A stretch of DNA of 8,750 bases from JBGTLA01 sp041744375 (GCA_041744375.1 JBGTLA010000157.1:1-8750); one strand, 5' to 3'. Counted from the first letter of the stretch, positions 1 to 6,522 are shown. Made by a program: numbers and translations. Notes: generated from the sequence alone by a model not told the origin.

Positions 1-2
1 CG

Positions 3-389
3 GCGGCGGCCCTGGAGCAGGCACACGCCGACCGCTTCCGTTTCCGGGCGGATGTCGGTGAGGCCAGATCTCGCTTCGAGAAGACGATTGCGGCCAGGAT
101 CCCGGACGTGCGCATCAACGCTCCCCTCGATGGTCGCCTCATCCAGCACAGTCATGTGCGGATACCGGGGATCCGCAATGAGACCGTGCTCATCCGTCTC
201 GACCAGGCCGGCGTGTCGGCGTCGGCTGGTTCCGCCTGTCAGTCGGGCGCATCCTCGCCGAGCCACGTCCTCAGTGCCATGGGAATGACCCCCGACGAAG
301 GACGGGAATGCCTGCGCTTCAGCTTCGGGTGGACGACCAATCCCCACGACGGAGACCGGCTGGCCGACGCCTTGGTGGCTGCCCTCTGA
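3..389 (+). CDS. Cysteine desulfurase, NifS/IscS family (5' end outside window)
   Basis: This is the C-terminal part (128 residues seen) of a PLP-dependent cysteine desulfurase, which takes sulfur from L-cysteine as an enzyme-bound persulfide for tRNA thiolation or Fe-S assembly. The frame is open from the left edge and ends in TGA at 387-389. The diagnostic feature is the catalytic-loop motif SAGSACQSG followed by SPSHVLSAMGM; the persulfide Cys is encoded at 237-239. The end, with LRFSFGWTTNPHD, matches the usual family C-terminus (LRxSxGxxxT). The loop resembles NifS-like and actinobacterial enzymes. The PLP lysine and N-terminal domain lie outside the window. mnmA lies about 2.1 kb downstream on the same strand, and desulfurase-mnmA pairing is known in many bacteria (for example yrvO-mnmA in Bacillus), so sulfur supply to MnmA is a reasonable inferred role. 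iscS, nifS or yrvO cannot be chosen from this fragment. Confidence 0.93.
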   Translation, partial: AAALEQAHADRFRFRADVGEARSRFEKTIAARIPDVRINAPLDGRLIQHSHVRIPGIRNETVLIRLDQAGVSASAGSACQSGASSPSHVLSAMGMTPDEGRECLRFSFGWTTNPHDGDRLADALVAAL

Positions 390-408
390 TTTGGGGAACC
401 GGCCCGGG

Positions 409-414
409 TACCAT
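409..414 (+). promoter_or_regulatory. Possible -10 element (TACCAT)
   Basis: The 63-bp gap between the desulfurase stop and the next start holds GGTACCAT, which fits the actinobacterial TANNNT -10 pattern and resembles the -10 candidates before mnmA, ligA and dapC in this window. It would place transcription start near 421, giving a leader of about 30 nt before the ATG at 453. No convincing -35 is visible. The downstream gene could equally be read through from the desulfurase gene. Confidence 0.25.
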
Positions 415-452
415 CGATTCGGGGGCAGAGCGCCTCGGGGCAGAGCGACGAC

Positions 453-833
453 ATGACACCAGCGGACAGTAAGCGGCGACCGGCGGCGGGTCTCTACCTG
501 GGAGCGGGACTCCTTCTCGGCGTAATTCCCTCCTCGTTGCTGGCTGTCTTGGTCTCCCAGCCGTGGGAGATCCAGCTCACCAGGTGGCTGGGCCTCGTGC
601 TCGTACTGTTCGGCTGGATGACCAAGTCGATGGGGAGCCGGCGCCTCCCGTCCGATCAGACCCTCCGCGTCTACGAGATCGTCGGCCCGGTGAGCGGACT
701 GGCCGGGCTGCTCAGCCCGCATCGGGTTTTCCTGCTCGTCGGGTTCTGTCTGCTGACTGCCGGGATCTGCCGGGGGGCGGCCCTGATCGGCACCGACATC
801 CAGCTCACGACTCTCAGGCGGTTCGAGCGTTGA
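453..833 (+). CDS. Small multi-pass membrane protein of unknown function
   Basis: A 126-residue hydrophobic protein I do not recognise. A short basic N-terminus (SKRRP) is followed by hydrophobic stretches at about residues 12-34, 43-58 and 91-112, with a weaker one near 75-89, giving three or four membrane segments. Basic residues cluster at 57-64 (KSMGSRR) and at the C-terminus (LRRFER), which suggests these loops face the cytoplasm. No catalytic motif is visible. The start ATG at 453 has only weak Shine-Dalgarno likeness (GGGGCAG, about 10 nt upstream). It lies 63 bp after the desulfurase gene on the same strand and converges with the aldehyde dehydrogenase gene across 35 bp. Codon third positions are G/C-rich like the neighbours, supporting a real gene. 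Function is unknown, and co-transcription with the desulfurase is possible. Confidence 0.72.
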   Translation: MTPADSKRRPAAGLYLGAGLLLGVIPSSLLAVLVSQPWEIQLTRWLGLVLVLFGWMTKSMGSRRLPSDQTLRVYEIVGPVSGLAGLLSPHRVFLLVGFCLLTAGICRGAALIGTDIQLTTLRRFER

Positions 834-839
834 CTCTCG

Positions 840-868
840 CTCCCGTCTTCGACGCCCAGACGAGGGAG
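840..868. terminator. Candidate bidirectional hairpin between convergent genes
   Basis: CTCCC (840-844) pairs with GGGAG (864-868) and GTC (845-847) with GAC (859-861). This gives an 8-bp stem with a 2-nt bulge and an 11-nt loop. In an alternative pairing, TGACTC (831-836) pairs with GAGTCA (866-871), so the two stop codons pair with each other. There is no U-tract, which is common for terminators of high-GC actinobacteria. Position between two converging genes is the main support. Confidence 0.4.
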
Positions 869-2377
869 TCAGCGGCCGCCTTTGCCGATGTTGATCCAGG
901 TCGTCTTCCAGTTGACGTACTTGTCGATGGCCTGGAGCGACTTGTCCTTGCCTCCGAAGCCGGATTGTTTGAAGCCTCCGAAGGGAGCAGTGAGGTCGGC
1001 CTGGTCGAAGTTGTTCACCCAGACCGTCCCGGCCTTCACCGCCCGGGCGAAACGGTGGGCCCGGGCCAGGTTGGAAGTCCAAATGGCCGCCGACAGGCCG
1101 TAGACGGTGTCGTTGGCGATGCGGAGGGCGTCGTCTTCGTCGTCGAAGGGGATCACCGTCACCACCGGCCCGAAGATCTCCTCTTGGGCGACGCGCATCG
1201 AATTGTCGACGTCGGTGAGCACTGTCGGCTCGACATAGAAGCCGCCGCTGTCCTCGAGAGCGCGCCCCCCGCCCACCGCCACGGTGGCCCCTTCCGACCG
1301 AGCGATGTCCACATATGAGAGGACCCGTTCGAGTTGGTCGGAGTCGACCACGGGGCCGGCCTTGGAGGCGGGATCGAGCGGGTCACCCGGTTGCCAGTCG
1401 GCCGCCACGTCGCCCAATGCCTCCAGCACTCCCTCGGCGATGTCGCGTTGGACGAGCAAGCGGGAGCCGGCCACGCACATCTCGCCGGTGTTCCAGAAAA
1501 TGGAAAAACCGACCGCCTGTTGGGCGAAGTCGAGATCGGGGGCGTCGGCGAAGATGACGTTGGGGGTCTTGCCGCCGGTCTCGGCCGACACCCGCTTCAT
1601 GTTCGATTGCCCCGCATAGACCAACATGAGCTTGCCCACCTCCGTCGAGCCCGTGAAGGCGATGGCGTCGACGTCCATATGGGTGGCGAGGGCCTTGCCG
1701 GCGGTCTCTCCCATGCCGGGAATGACATTGAGAACGCCATCGGGAAGTCCGGCCTCGGCTGCCAGCTCGGCCACCCTCAGCGCGGTGAGGGGGCTCTGTT
1801 CGGCGGGTTTCCACACCACGGAGTTGCCTGCCACCAAGGCAGGAGCGATCTTCCACGCTCCGATCATCATCGGGAAATTCCACGGCGTGATGGCCCCGAC
1901 GACTCCCAGTGGCTCGCGGGTGGCAGTCGCAACCACATCCGGGCCGGCGGGGAGGACGTCGTCGTTCATCTTGTCGATCGCCTCCCCGTAGAAGCGGATG
2001 GTGGTGATGGCCTGATTCAGGTCGACGCGGCGCGTGTAGCGGATGGGTTTGCCGATGTCGAGGGTCTCGGTGAGCTGCATTTCCTCGGCGTTCTCCTCCA
2101 TGAGGTCGGCGAGGCGCCCCAACACCCTGCCCCGGGCCCGGGGAGGCATGGCGGCCCATCGGCCATCCTCGAAGGAGGCCCGGGCCGATGCGACGGCACG
2201 GTCGACGTCGGCAGGGCCGGCGGCGGCGACCTCGGTGATCACTTGGCCGGTGGCGGGGTTGACAGAGGGAAAGGTGGCTTCGTCGACGGAATCGACGAAG
2301 CGTCCGTCCAAGAAGAGTTGGTTGGCGGGGGCCAGCGTCGCTGCGGCCGCTCGCCAGTCGGTGGGGGGTGCGCTCAT
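869..2377 (-). CDS. NAD(P)-dependent aldehyde dehydrogenase, PuuC/KauB-like
   Basis: A 502-residue enzyme of the ALDH superfamily that oxidises an aldehyde to its acid with NAD(P)+. Visible landmarks, numbered from the chosen start, are PWNFP with the oxyanion Asn167, WKPAEQSP with cofactor-binding Lys190, the Rossmann motif FTGSTEVG (241-248), general-base Glu266 in ETGGK, nucleophile Cys301 in GEMCVAGSR, and EEIFGPV near 399. The stretches GQSNMKRV, DWQPGDPLDPA and DKSLQAIDKY closely resemble E. coli PuuC (gamma-glutamyl-gamma-aminobutyraldehyde dehydrogenase) and 4-guanidinobutyraldehyde dehydrogenases as I remember them, so a polyamine- or amine-derived aldehyde is the best substrate guess. 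The start at 2377 gives the same N-terminal length as PuuC; an in-frame ATG at 2398 would add seven residues. Neither has a good Shine-Dalgarno sequence. It stands alone on the minus strand between the desulfurase/membrane-protein pair and mnmA, with no transporter or aminotransferase partner in view. Confidence 0.94.
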   Translation of the reverse strand: MSAPPTDWRAAAATLAPANQLFLDGRFVDSVDEATFPSVNPATGQVITEVAAAGPADVDRAVASARASFEDGRWAAMPPRARGRVLGRLADLMEENAEEMQLTETLDIGKPIRYTRRVDLNQAITTIRFYGEAIDKMNDDVLPAGPDVVATATREPLGVVGAITPWNFPMMIGAWKIAPALVAGNSVVWKPAEQSPLTALRVAELAAEAGLPDGVLNVIPGMGETAGKALATHMDVDAIAFTGSTEVGKLMLVYAGQSNMKRVSAETGGKTPNVIFADAPDLDFAQQAVGFSIFWNTGEMCVAGSRLLVQRDIAEGVLEALGDVAADWQPGDPLDPASKAGPVVDSDQLERVLSYVDIARSEGATVAVGGGRALEDSGGFYVEPTVLTDVDNSMRVAQEEIFGPVVTVIPFDDEDDALRIANDTVYGLSAAIWTSNLARAHRFARAVKAGTVWVNNFDQADLTAPFGGFKQSGFGGKDKSLQAIDKYVNWKTTWINIGKGGR

Positions 2378-2449
2378 GCCCTGATTCTCGCGCGACATGT
2401 GTCAAGTGAGCATTTCGTCATGGAGTGTCGCCCCCCATCCCCGGTGGCG

Positions 2450-2455
2450 TACCCT
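2450..2455 (+). promoter_or_regulatory. Candidate mnmA -10 element (TACCCT)
   Basis: CGTACCCT fits TANNNT and lies in the divergent gap between the aldehyde dehydrogenase gene and mnmA. The expected transcription start is about 2461-2462, which is the A of an ATG opening a five-codon frame that overlaps the mnmA start. The mnmA leader would then be only about 14 nt. No clear -35 is visible at the usual spacing. Confidence 0.4.
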
Positions 2456-2465
2456 TTGCGTATGC

Positions 2466-2469
2466 GAGG
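2466..2469 (+). promoter_or_regulatory. Ribosome binding site deciding the mnmA start
   Basis: GAGG lies 6 nt upstream of the ATG at 2476. It supports that start over the longer in-frame reading from 2425, whose extra 17 residues precede the conserved MSKVLVAMSGGVDSS N-terminus and would overlap the candidate promoter. Confidence 0.6.
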
Positions 2470-2475
2470 CGGCAG

Positions 2476-3528
2476 ATGAGCAAGGTGCTGGTGGCGATGT
2501 CGGGCGGGGTGGACTCGTCGGTAGCGGCCGCCCTCATGGTCGAGGAGGGCCATGAGGTCATCGGAGTCACCATGAAGATGTGGGCCGGGCCCAACGGAGA
2601 GGCGCCCACCTCCGGGTGTTGCACGGTTTCGGACTCCGAAGATGCTCGCCGGGCGGCGGCGACGCTCGGAATCCCCTACTACGTGGTCGATTACACCGAC
2701 CATTTCTCGACGGGGGTTATCGAGCGGTTCATGGGCGACTACCTGGCAGGGCGCACCCCCAACCCCTGCGTGGAATGCAACCGCACTGTCAAGTTCTCGG
2801 CGCTCCTCGAGCACTCGGCCGAGCTCGGTTGCGACGTCGTTGCCACCGGCCACTACGCCCGAATCTGGCGGGACGAAAAGGGGTGGCACCTGGGACGCGG
2901 GGTCGACGGAGCCAAGGACCAGTCCTACGTGTTGTCGATGCTGGGACAGGCCGAGCTGGCGCAGGTGCGCTTCCCGGTCGGCTCGCTCACCAAGGCCGAG
3001 ACACGCCGACGCGCCGCGGCCATGGGGCTGCGGACGGCAGAAAAGGCGGAGTCGATGGACATCTGCTTCGTCCGGGGAGGCGACTACCGGGAGTTCATGG
3101 CCGCCACCGCCCCCGAGGCGTTCGAGCCGGGTCCGGTGGTCGACTGGGACGGGAGCCCACTCGGGACCCACTCCGGCGTGGTGGGATTCACCATCGGTCA
3201 GCGCCGTCGCCTGGGAGTGGCTGTGGGCGAACCCCGGTACGTGACCGGGATCGACGCCGCCACCGCCACGGTGACACTCGGCCGTCGCCACGAACTGGCG
3301 GTGAAGGGAGTGTCGGTGGCCGAGATGACGACCGTGTCGGGACAGCGGCTGGCGGGGGAGATGTCGGCCCAGTACCGGGCACATGGCGAAGCGGTGCCGG
3401 CATCCCTCGACGGGTGCGACGTCTGGTTCGCCGTCGACCAGGAAGCAGTTTCTCCCGGCCAGACCATCACGTTCTATACGGGCGACGAGGTCCTGGGTGG
3501 CGCCGTCATCGCCGCTACCCACCGATGA
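2476..3528 (+). CDS. mnmA: tRNA-specific 2-thiouridylase MnmA
   Basis: A 350-residue ATP-dependent enzyme that installs the 2-thio group on U34 of the tRNAs for Lys, Glu and Gln. It adenylates the base and then transfers a persulfide sulfur from a desulfurase or relay protein. The N-type PP-loop SGGVDSS is at residues 9-15. The catalytic cysteines are Cys101 in PNPCVECN and Cys197 in SMDICF, the counterparts of E. coli Cys102 and Cys199. ATGHYAR (123-129) and the KDQSYVL tRNA-contact region (147-153) are present, followed by FTIGQRRRLG and a C-terminal beta-barrel. The position of the E. coli Asp99 is Cys98 here, a common variant that gives a CxxC pair. Length matches the family. The start is set by GAGG 6 nt upstream. 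The cysteine desulfurase fragment at the left edge is the likely sulfur donor. The gene converges with trxA across a 20-bp gap. Confidence 0.97.
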   Translation: MSKVLVAMSGGVDSSVAAALMVEEGHEVIGVTMKMWAGPNGEAPTSGCCTVSDSEDARRAAATLGIPYYVVDYTDHFSTGVIERFMGDYLAGRTPNPCVECNRTVKFSALLEHSAELGCDVVATGHYARIWRDEKGWHLGRGVDGAKDQSYVLSMLGQAELAQVRFPVGSLTKAETRRRAAAMGLRTAEKAESMDICFVRGGDYREFMAATAPEAFEPGPVVDWDGSPLGTHSGVVGFTIGQRRRLGVAVGEPRYVTGIDAATATVTLGRRHELAVKGVSVAEMTTVSGQRLAGEMSAQYRAHGEAVPASLDGCDVWFAVDQEAVSPGQTITFYTGDEVLGGAVIAATHR

Positions 3529-3548
3529 AGGTCGGGTGACCGGCCTTC
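3527..3548. terminator. Compact hairpin terminator between mnmA and trxA
   Basis: GAAGGTCGG (3527-3535) pairs with CCGGCCTTC (3540-3548), a 9-bp stem with one G-U wobble closed by a GTGA tetraloop (GNRA type). It begins inside the mnmA stop codon and ends just before the trxA stop. It fills the whole 20-bp convergent gap, so it probably serves both genes. On the trxA strand the wobble becomes an A-C mismatch, so the structure is better for mnmA. No U-tract follows. Confidence 0.6.
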
Positions 3549-3926
3549 TCAGGTGACTGTGCTATCGGCGTTCTGTTCGGCGATCTGGCGGCGGACGTCG
3601 TCCATGTCCAGTGCCTTGACCTGGTCGATCAGGTCGATAAAGGCGGGAGCGGGCAAAGCGCCCGGCTCGCTGTAGAGGAGGATCTGATCGCGGAAGACCA
3701 TCAGCGTGGGGATGGAGCGGATGCCGAAGGCTTGTGCCAGCTCCTGTTGGTCTTCGGTGTCGACCTTCCCGAACACAACATCGGTGTGTTCTTGGGAGGC
3801 TTGCTCGAAGGTGGGTGCAAACGAGCGGCACGGTCCGCACCACTCGGCCCAGAAATCGACGATCACGGTGTCGTTGTCGGCGATGGTCTCGTTGAATGTC
3901 TCTTTGGTGAGGGCGATGGTCGCCAT
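3549..3926 (-). CDS. trxA: Thioredoxin
   Basis: A 125-residue cytoplasmic thioredoxin that reduces protein disulfides and is recharged by thioredoxin reductase. The fold is recognised by VIVDFWAEWCGPC, with active-site Cys30 and Cys33, and by cis-Pro73 in GIRSIPTLMVF. The residue after the second Cys is Arg where E. coli has Lys. The tail after about residue 105 (VKALDMDDVRRQIAEQN) extends beyond the 109-residue E. coli protein and looks like a helical extension seen in some bacterial thioredoxins. The ATG at 3926 is preferred because GGAG (3938-3935) lies 8 nt upstream and the Trx fold begins directly; an in-frame start at 3953 would add nine unconserved residues. It diverges from ligA. No reductase gene is present in the window. 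Confidence 0.95.
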   Translation of the reverse strand: MATIALTKETFNETIADNDTVIVDFWAEWCGPCRSFAPTFEQASQEHTDVVFGKVDTEDQQELAQAFGIRSIPTLMVFRDQILLYSEPGALPAPAFIDLIDQVKALDMDDVRRQIAEQNADSTVT

Positions 3927-3934
3927 TGGGGTGT

Positions 3935-3938
3935 CTCC
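3935..3938 (-). promoter_or_regulatory. Ribosome binding site of trxA
   Basis: GGAG on the minus strand, 8 nt upstream of the ATG at 3926. It lies between the two candidate starts and therefore favours the shorter protein. Confidence 0.65.
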
Positions 3939-3988
3939 AGTCGAGTAGTTCACCCACTACCAACGGATGGACAGGCCCCGACATTCCG

Positions 3989-3994
3989 AACCTA
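3989..3994 (-). promoter_or_regulatory. Possible trxA -10 element (TAGGTT)
   Basis: GATAGGTT on the minus strand fits TANNNT and would give a leader of about 55 nt for trxA. That leader would include a small dyad, GTAGT (3945-3949) with ACTAC (3956-3960), just upstream of the ribosome binding site. No clear -35 is visible. This is the weakest of the promoter calls. Confidence 0.22.
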
Positions 3995-4026
3995 TCGGCT
4001 GGGGCGAAGACGACGCACCCGGTCGG

Positions 4027-4032
4027 TAACGT
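4027..4032 (+). promoter_or_regulatory. Candidate ligA -10 element (TAACGT), leaderless start
   Basis: GGTAACGT ends 7 nt before the GTG at 4040. Transcription would start at or within a nucleotide of the start codon, which explains why the otherwise well-supported start has no Shine-Dalgarno sequence. Leaderless mRNAs with this geometry are well known in actinobacteria. Confidence 0.45.
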
Positions 4033-4039
4033 CATCGAC

Positions 4040-6070
4040 GTGAATGAACCGGAGCGGCGCATTGCCGAGCTGAGGGAGATAATCCGCAGAGCGGATCACC
4101 GCTACTACGTCCAGGTCGACCCCACCATGTCGGATGCCGACTACGACGATCTCATGAGGGAACTGCGGGCGCTGGAGGAACAACACCCGGACCTCATCAC
4201 CCCCGATTCGCCCAGCCAGCGCGTGGGCGCCGCCATCGATCGGGCCACCTTCGCTCCGGTCGAACATCTCCGGCCTCTCTTCTCTCTCGACAACGCCGAG
4301 TCGACGGGCCAACTCGAAGCCTGGGCTGTCCGCATGGAACGGGCATTGGGGAGGCCACCGGAGGGGTTCGCCTGCGAGCTCAAGATCGATGGCCTGGCAG
4401 TGGTGCTCGTCTACGAGGGGGGGCGCCTGGTGAGCGGAGCAACCCGGGGGGACGGCACCGTTGGCGAGGACATCACCGCCAACCTCCGCACCATCGATGA
4501 CATCCCCGGTCGGCTGGCCTTCGCCAGTCACCCTACGCGGCTGGAGGTCCGTGGTGAGGTGTACATGTCTTTCGGGGCATTCGAGGAACTCAATCGACGT
4601 CAGGCCGAGGACGGCCTGAGGTTGTTCACCAATCCCCGCAACGCCGCCGCCGGGTCGGTGAGGATGAAAGACCCCGCGGTGACGGCCCGCCGCCGCCTGG
4701 GGATTTGGGTCTACCAGGCTGGCATCATCGAAGGTGGCCCGGAGCTGGCAACTCACAGCGAGACGATGCGATACCTCAGCGATCTCGGTTTTGCCGTCAA
4801 CCCGGCATCGGCCACCGTTTCCGACCTCGCCGCCGTCGAGGAGTACGTCGCCGACGCCGAGGAGCGTCGCCACGATCACGAGTATCAGACCGATGGGGTG
4901 GTCATCAAACTCGAGTCCCTGGCCGATCAGGAGGAGCTGGGCTTCACTGCCCGGGCCCCGCGTTGGGCCATCGCCTACAAGTTCCCCCCCGAAGAGCGCA
5001 CCACCACGCTGCTCGACATCAAAGTGAACGTGGGTCGCACCGGGGCGGTCACGCCGTTCGCCGTCCTCGATCCGGTGTTCGTGGGTGGGGCCACCGTGGG
5101 GATGGCCACGCTCCACAACCAAGACCAGGTCGCGCAAAAGGACGTTCGCATCGGTGATCAGGTCATCGTCCGGCGAGCTGGCGACGTGATCCCCGAGGTG
5201 GTGGGCCCGGTGGTGGCTGCCCGTACCGGAAACGAGCAGGTGTGGGAGATGCCCACTCGCTGCCCATTCTGCGACCACCCGATCGTAAAGCCGGAGGGAG
5301 AGGCGGTCGCCCGATGCACCGGTGGCTTCGAATGCCCTTCACGGCTGCGGGAGTGGCTGTTCCACTTTGCCGGCAGAGGAGGGATGGACATCGAGCACCT
5401 CGGCTACAAGACCATCGACCTCCTGTTGCAACGGCACCTCATCAGCGACCCCTCCGACATCTTCCGGTTCGACCCCACCGTCTTGTTGGAAGAGGAGGGC
5501 TGGGGGAACATATCGGTGGCCAACCTCGCCGCAGCCATCGAGACGGCCAAGGACCGCCCCGCCCACCGCCTTCTCACGGCGCTCGGGATCCGTCACGTGG
5601 GGGCGACCGTGGCCCGCAGGCTCATGCGGGGGTTCGGGACCATCCCGGCGCTGATGAGCGCCGACACCGACGCTATCGCCGAGGTGGAAGGGGTGGGGCC
5701 GACGATCGCCGCCGAGGTGGCCGCTTGGGCCGCCGACCCCGCCAACAGGGCTTTGGTTGAGCGGTTGGATGAGGCCGGGGTGCGGATGGCCGACGACACC
5801 GCCGGGTCGGTCAGTGCCGCCACCCTCGACGGCATGACCCTGGTGGTGTCGGGCACCCTGGGCGGATTCACCCGCGACGAAGCCAAAGCGGCCATCGAGA
5901 CGGCCGGGGGCAAGGCAACCGGGTCGGTGTCCGCCGCCACGACGGCGCTGGTGGTGGGCGACTCACCCGGCGCCTCGAAGCTGACGCGGGCGGAGGAATT
6001 GGGCGTCCCGGTAGTCGACGAAGCCACGTTCGTCCGGTTGCTGGCCGAGGGTCCTGGGGCGCTCGAATGA
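4040..6070 (+). CDS. ligA: NAD-dependent DNA ligase LigA
   Basis: A 676-residue ligase that seals nicks in replication and repair, using NAD+ to adenylate an active-site lysine. From the GTG start, the Ia domain carries HRYYV (20-24) and SDADYDDLM with Asp32, Tyr35 and Asp36. The adenylated Lys is Lys115 in ELKIDG, and RGDGTVGED follows near 136. An OB fold follows, then a Cys4 zinc finger at Cys408, 411, 426 and 432, helix-hairpin-helix repeats (LGIRHVG; VEGVGPTIAAEV) and a C-terminal BRCT domain at about 596-670. The adenylation lysine and zinc cysteines fall at the same residue numbers as in E. coli LigA, which strongly supports the GTG at 4040. A longer in-frame reading from TTG 3926 adds 38 unrelated residues. 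The gene is divergent from trxA (113 bp) and converges with the next gene across 16 bp. Confidence 0.98.
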   Translation: MNEPERRIAELREIIRRADHRYYVQVDPTMSDADYDDLMRELRALEEQHPDLITPDSPSQRVGAAIDRATFAPVEHLRPLFSLDNAESTGQLEAWAVRMERALGRPPEGFACELKIDGLAVVLVYEGGRLVSGATRGDGTVGEDITANLRTIDDIPGRLAFASHPTRLEVRGEVYMSFGAFEELNRRQAEDGLRLFTNPRNAAAGSVRMKDPAVTARRRLGIWVYQAGIIEGGPELATHSETMRYLSDLGFAVNPASATVSDLAAVEEYVADAEERRHDHEYQTDGVVIKLESLADQEELGFTARAPRWAIAYKFPPEERTTTLLDIKVNVGRTGAVTPFAVLDPVFVGGATVGMATLHNQDQVAQKDVRIGDQVIVRRAGDVIPEVVGPVVAARTGNEQVWEMPTRCPFCDHPIVKPEGEAVARCTGGFECPSRLREWLFHFAGRGGMDIEHLGYKTIDLLLQRHLISDPSDIFRFDPTVLLEEEGWGNISVANLAAAIETAKDRPAHRLLTALGIRHVGATVARRLMRGFGTIPALMSADTDAIAEVEGVGPTIAAEVAAWAADPANRALVERLDEAGVRMADDTAGSVSAATLDGMTLVVSGTLGGFTRDEAKAAIETAGGKATGSVSAATTALVVGDSPGASKLTRAEELGVPVVDEATFVRLLAEGPGALE

Positions 6071-6086
6071 GAACCTTCGCCGGCTC

Positions 6087-6476
6087 TCACTGGACCCGGA
6101 AGCTCCATTCGAAGCTGCCGAAGTCGGGTGTCCCCGTGATGCGCCGCCATTCCACCCTGACCGTGTGCTCACCGGGTGTCCATGACTCCATGATCACCGA
6201 GGTGGGGCTGGGGGACCAGCGATACATACCGATGGCGCTCACGAAAGTGGCGTCGGGCACCTCGAATCCGTTCACGAAGATGTCGGCCTCGTATCCAATC
6301 TCAAGGTCGACCTCGACCACGGCCTGGCGGATCGTGGTGGCGCCGGGCTCCGGAGACACCGACTCGAGCGGGGCGGGCACCTCGATGGATTCGCCCTCGC
6401 GGGCGAACGCCACCCCCAGTGCGACGAAGGCCACCGCCAGCAGGCCGAGTCCCGCATAGACCAATCGGTAGGGCAC
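6087..6476 (-). CDS. Membrane-anchored small extracytoplasmic protein, unknown function
   Basis: A 129-residue protein I do not recognise. From the GTG at 6476 it has a very short basic N-terminus (VPYR), one hydrophobic segment at about residues 5-25, a Pro/Glu-rich linker (26-48) and a beta-strand-rich domain (about 50-129). The domain alternates hydrophobic residues (VVEVDLEIG, ADIFVNG, FEWSFRVQ) and contains GEHTVRVEW, reminiscent of Ig-like or fibronectin-like sandwich domains. The topology predicts N-terminus in, domain outside. There is no lipobox and no catalytic motif. The GTG at 6476 is chosen because a -10-like TACCGT ends 6 nt upstream. Longer in-frame readings from GTG 6500 or from 6707 are possible, but the latter overlaps the dapC coding region antisense. 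It converges on ligA and diverges from dapC. Confidence 0.68.
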   Translation of the reverse strand: MPYRLVYAGLGLLAVAFVALGVAFAREGESIEVPAPLESVSPEPGATTIRQAVVEVDLEIGYEADIFVNGFEVPDATFVSAIGMYRWSPSPTSVIMESWTPGEHTVRVEWRRITGTPDFGSFEWSFRVQ

Positions 6477-6522
6477 GAAACGACGGTACCGGTCCGGCAC
6501 CGCTAGGCCGAACCGACGGTAC
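6476..6522. repeat. Pair of 14-bp direct repeats in a divergent promoter
   Basis: CGAAACGACGGTAC (6476-6489) and CGAACCGACGGTAC (6509-6522) agree at 13 of 14 positions and start 33 bp apart, about three helical turns. The first overlaps the start codon and -10 of the minus-strand gene. The second overlaps the -10 of dapC. They could be binding sites for one regulator or simply duplicated promoter sequence. Confidence 0.5.
6483..6488 (-). promoter_or_regulatory. Candidate -10 element (TACCGT) for the 6087-6476 gene
   Basis: On the minus strand GGTACCGT is followed by exactly 6 nt and then the GTG at 6476, the spacing expected for a leaderless transcript. No -35 or Shine-Dalgarno sequence is visible. 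A second copy of TACCGT lies at 6521-6516 on the same strand, within the upstream direct repeat. Confidence 0.42.

Noticed and set aside
2400..2405. Perfect TTGACA on the minus strand upstream of the aldehyde dehydrogenase start
   Set aside because: It looks like a -35, but no TANNNT lies 16-18 nt downstream. The nearest candidate (GAGAAT) is only 10 nt away, and the box lies only 2 nt upstream of the alternative ATG at 2398.
1334..2479. Long plus-strand open frame (381 codons) opposite the aldehyde dehydrogenase gene
   Set aside because: It is antisense to a gene with complete ALDH motifs and its translation has no recognisable domain; long antisense frames are usual in high-GC DNA.
2374..3522. 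Long minus-strand open frame (382 codons) opposite mnmA
   Set aside because: It mirrors the mnmA coding region, whose catalytic motifs are intact, and its protein shows only low-complexity His/Arg/Gly-rich sequence.
3945..3960. Small dyad GTAGT-N6-ACTAC upstream of trxA as an operator
   Set aside because: Only 5 bp per arm and no known matching consensus; too weak to list as a separate site.
3992..5278. Minus-strand open frame of 428 codons opposite ligA
   Set aside because: A shadow of ligA; no motifs, and it would overlap the divergent promoter region.
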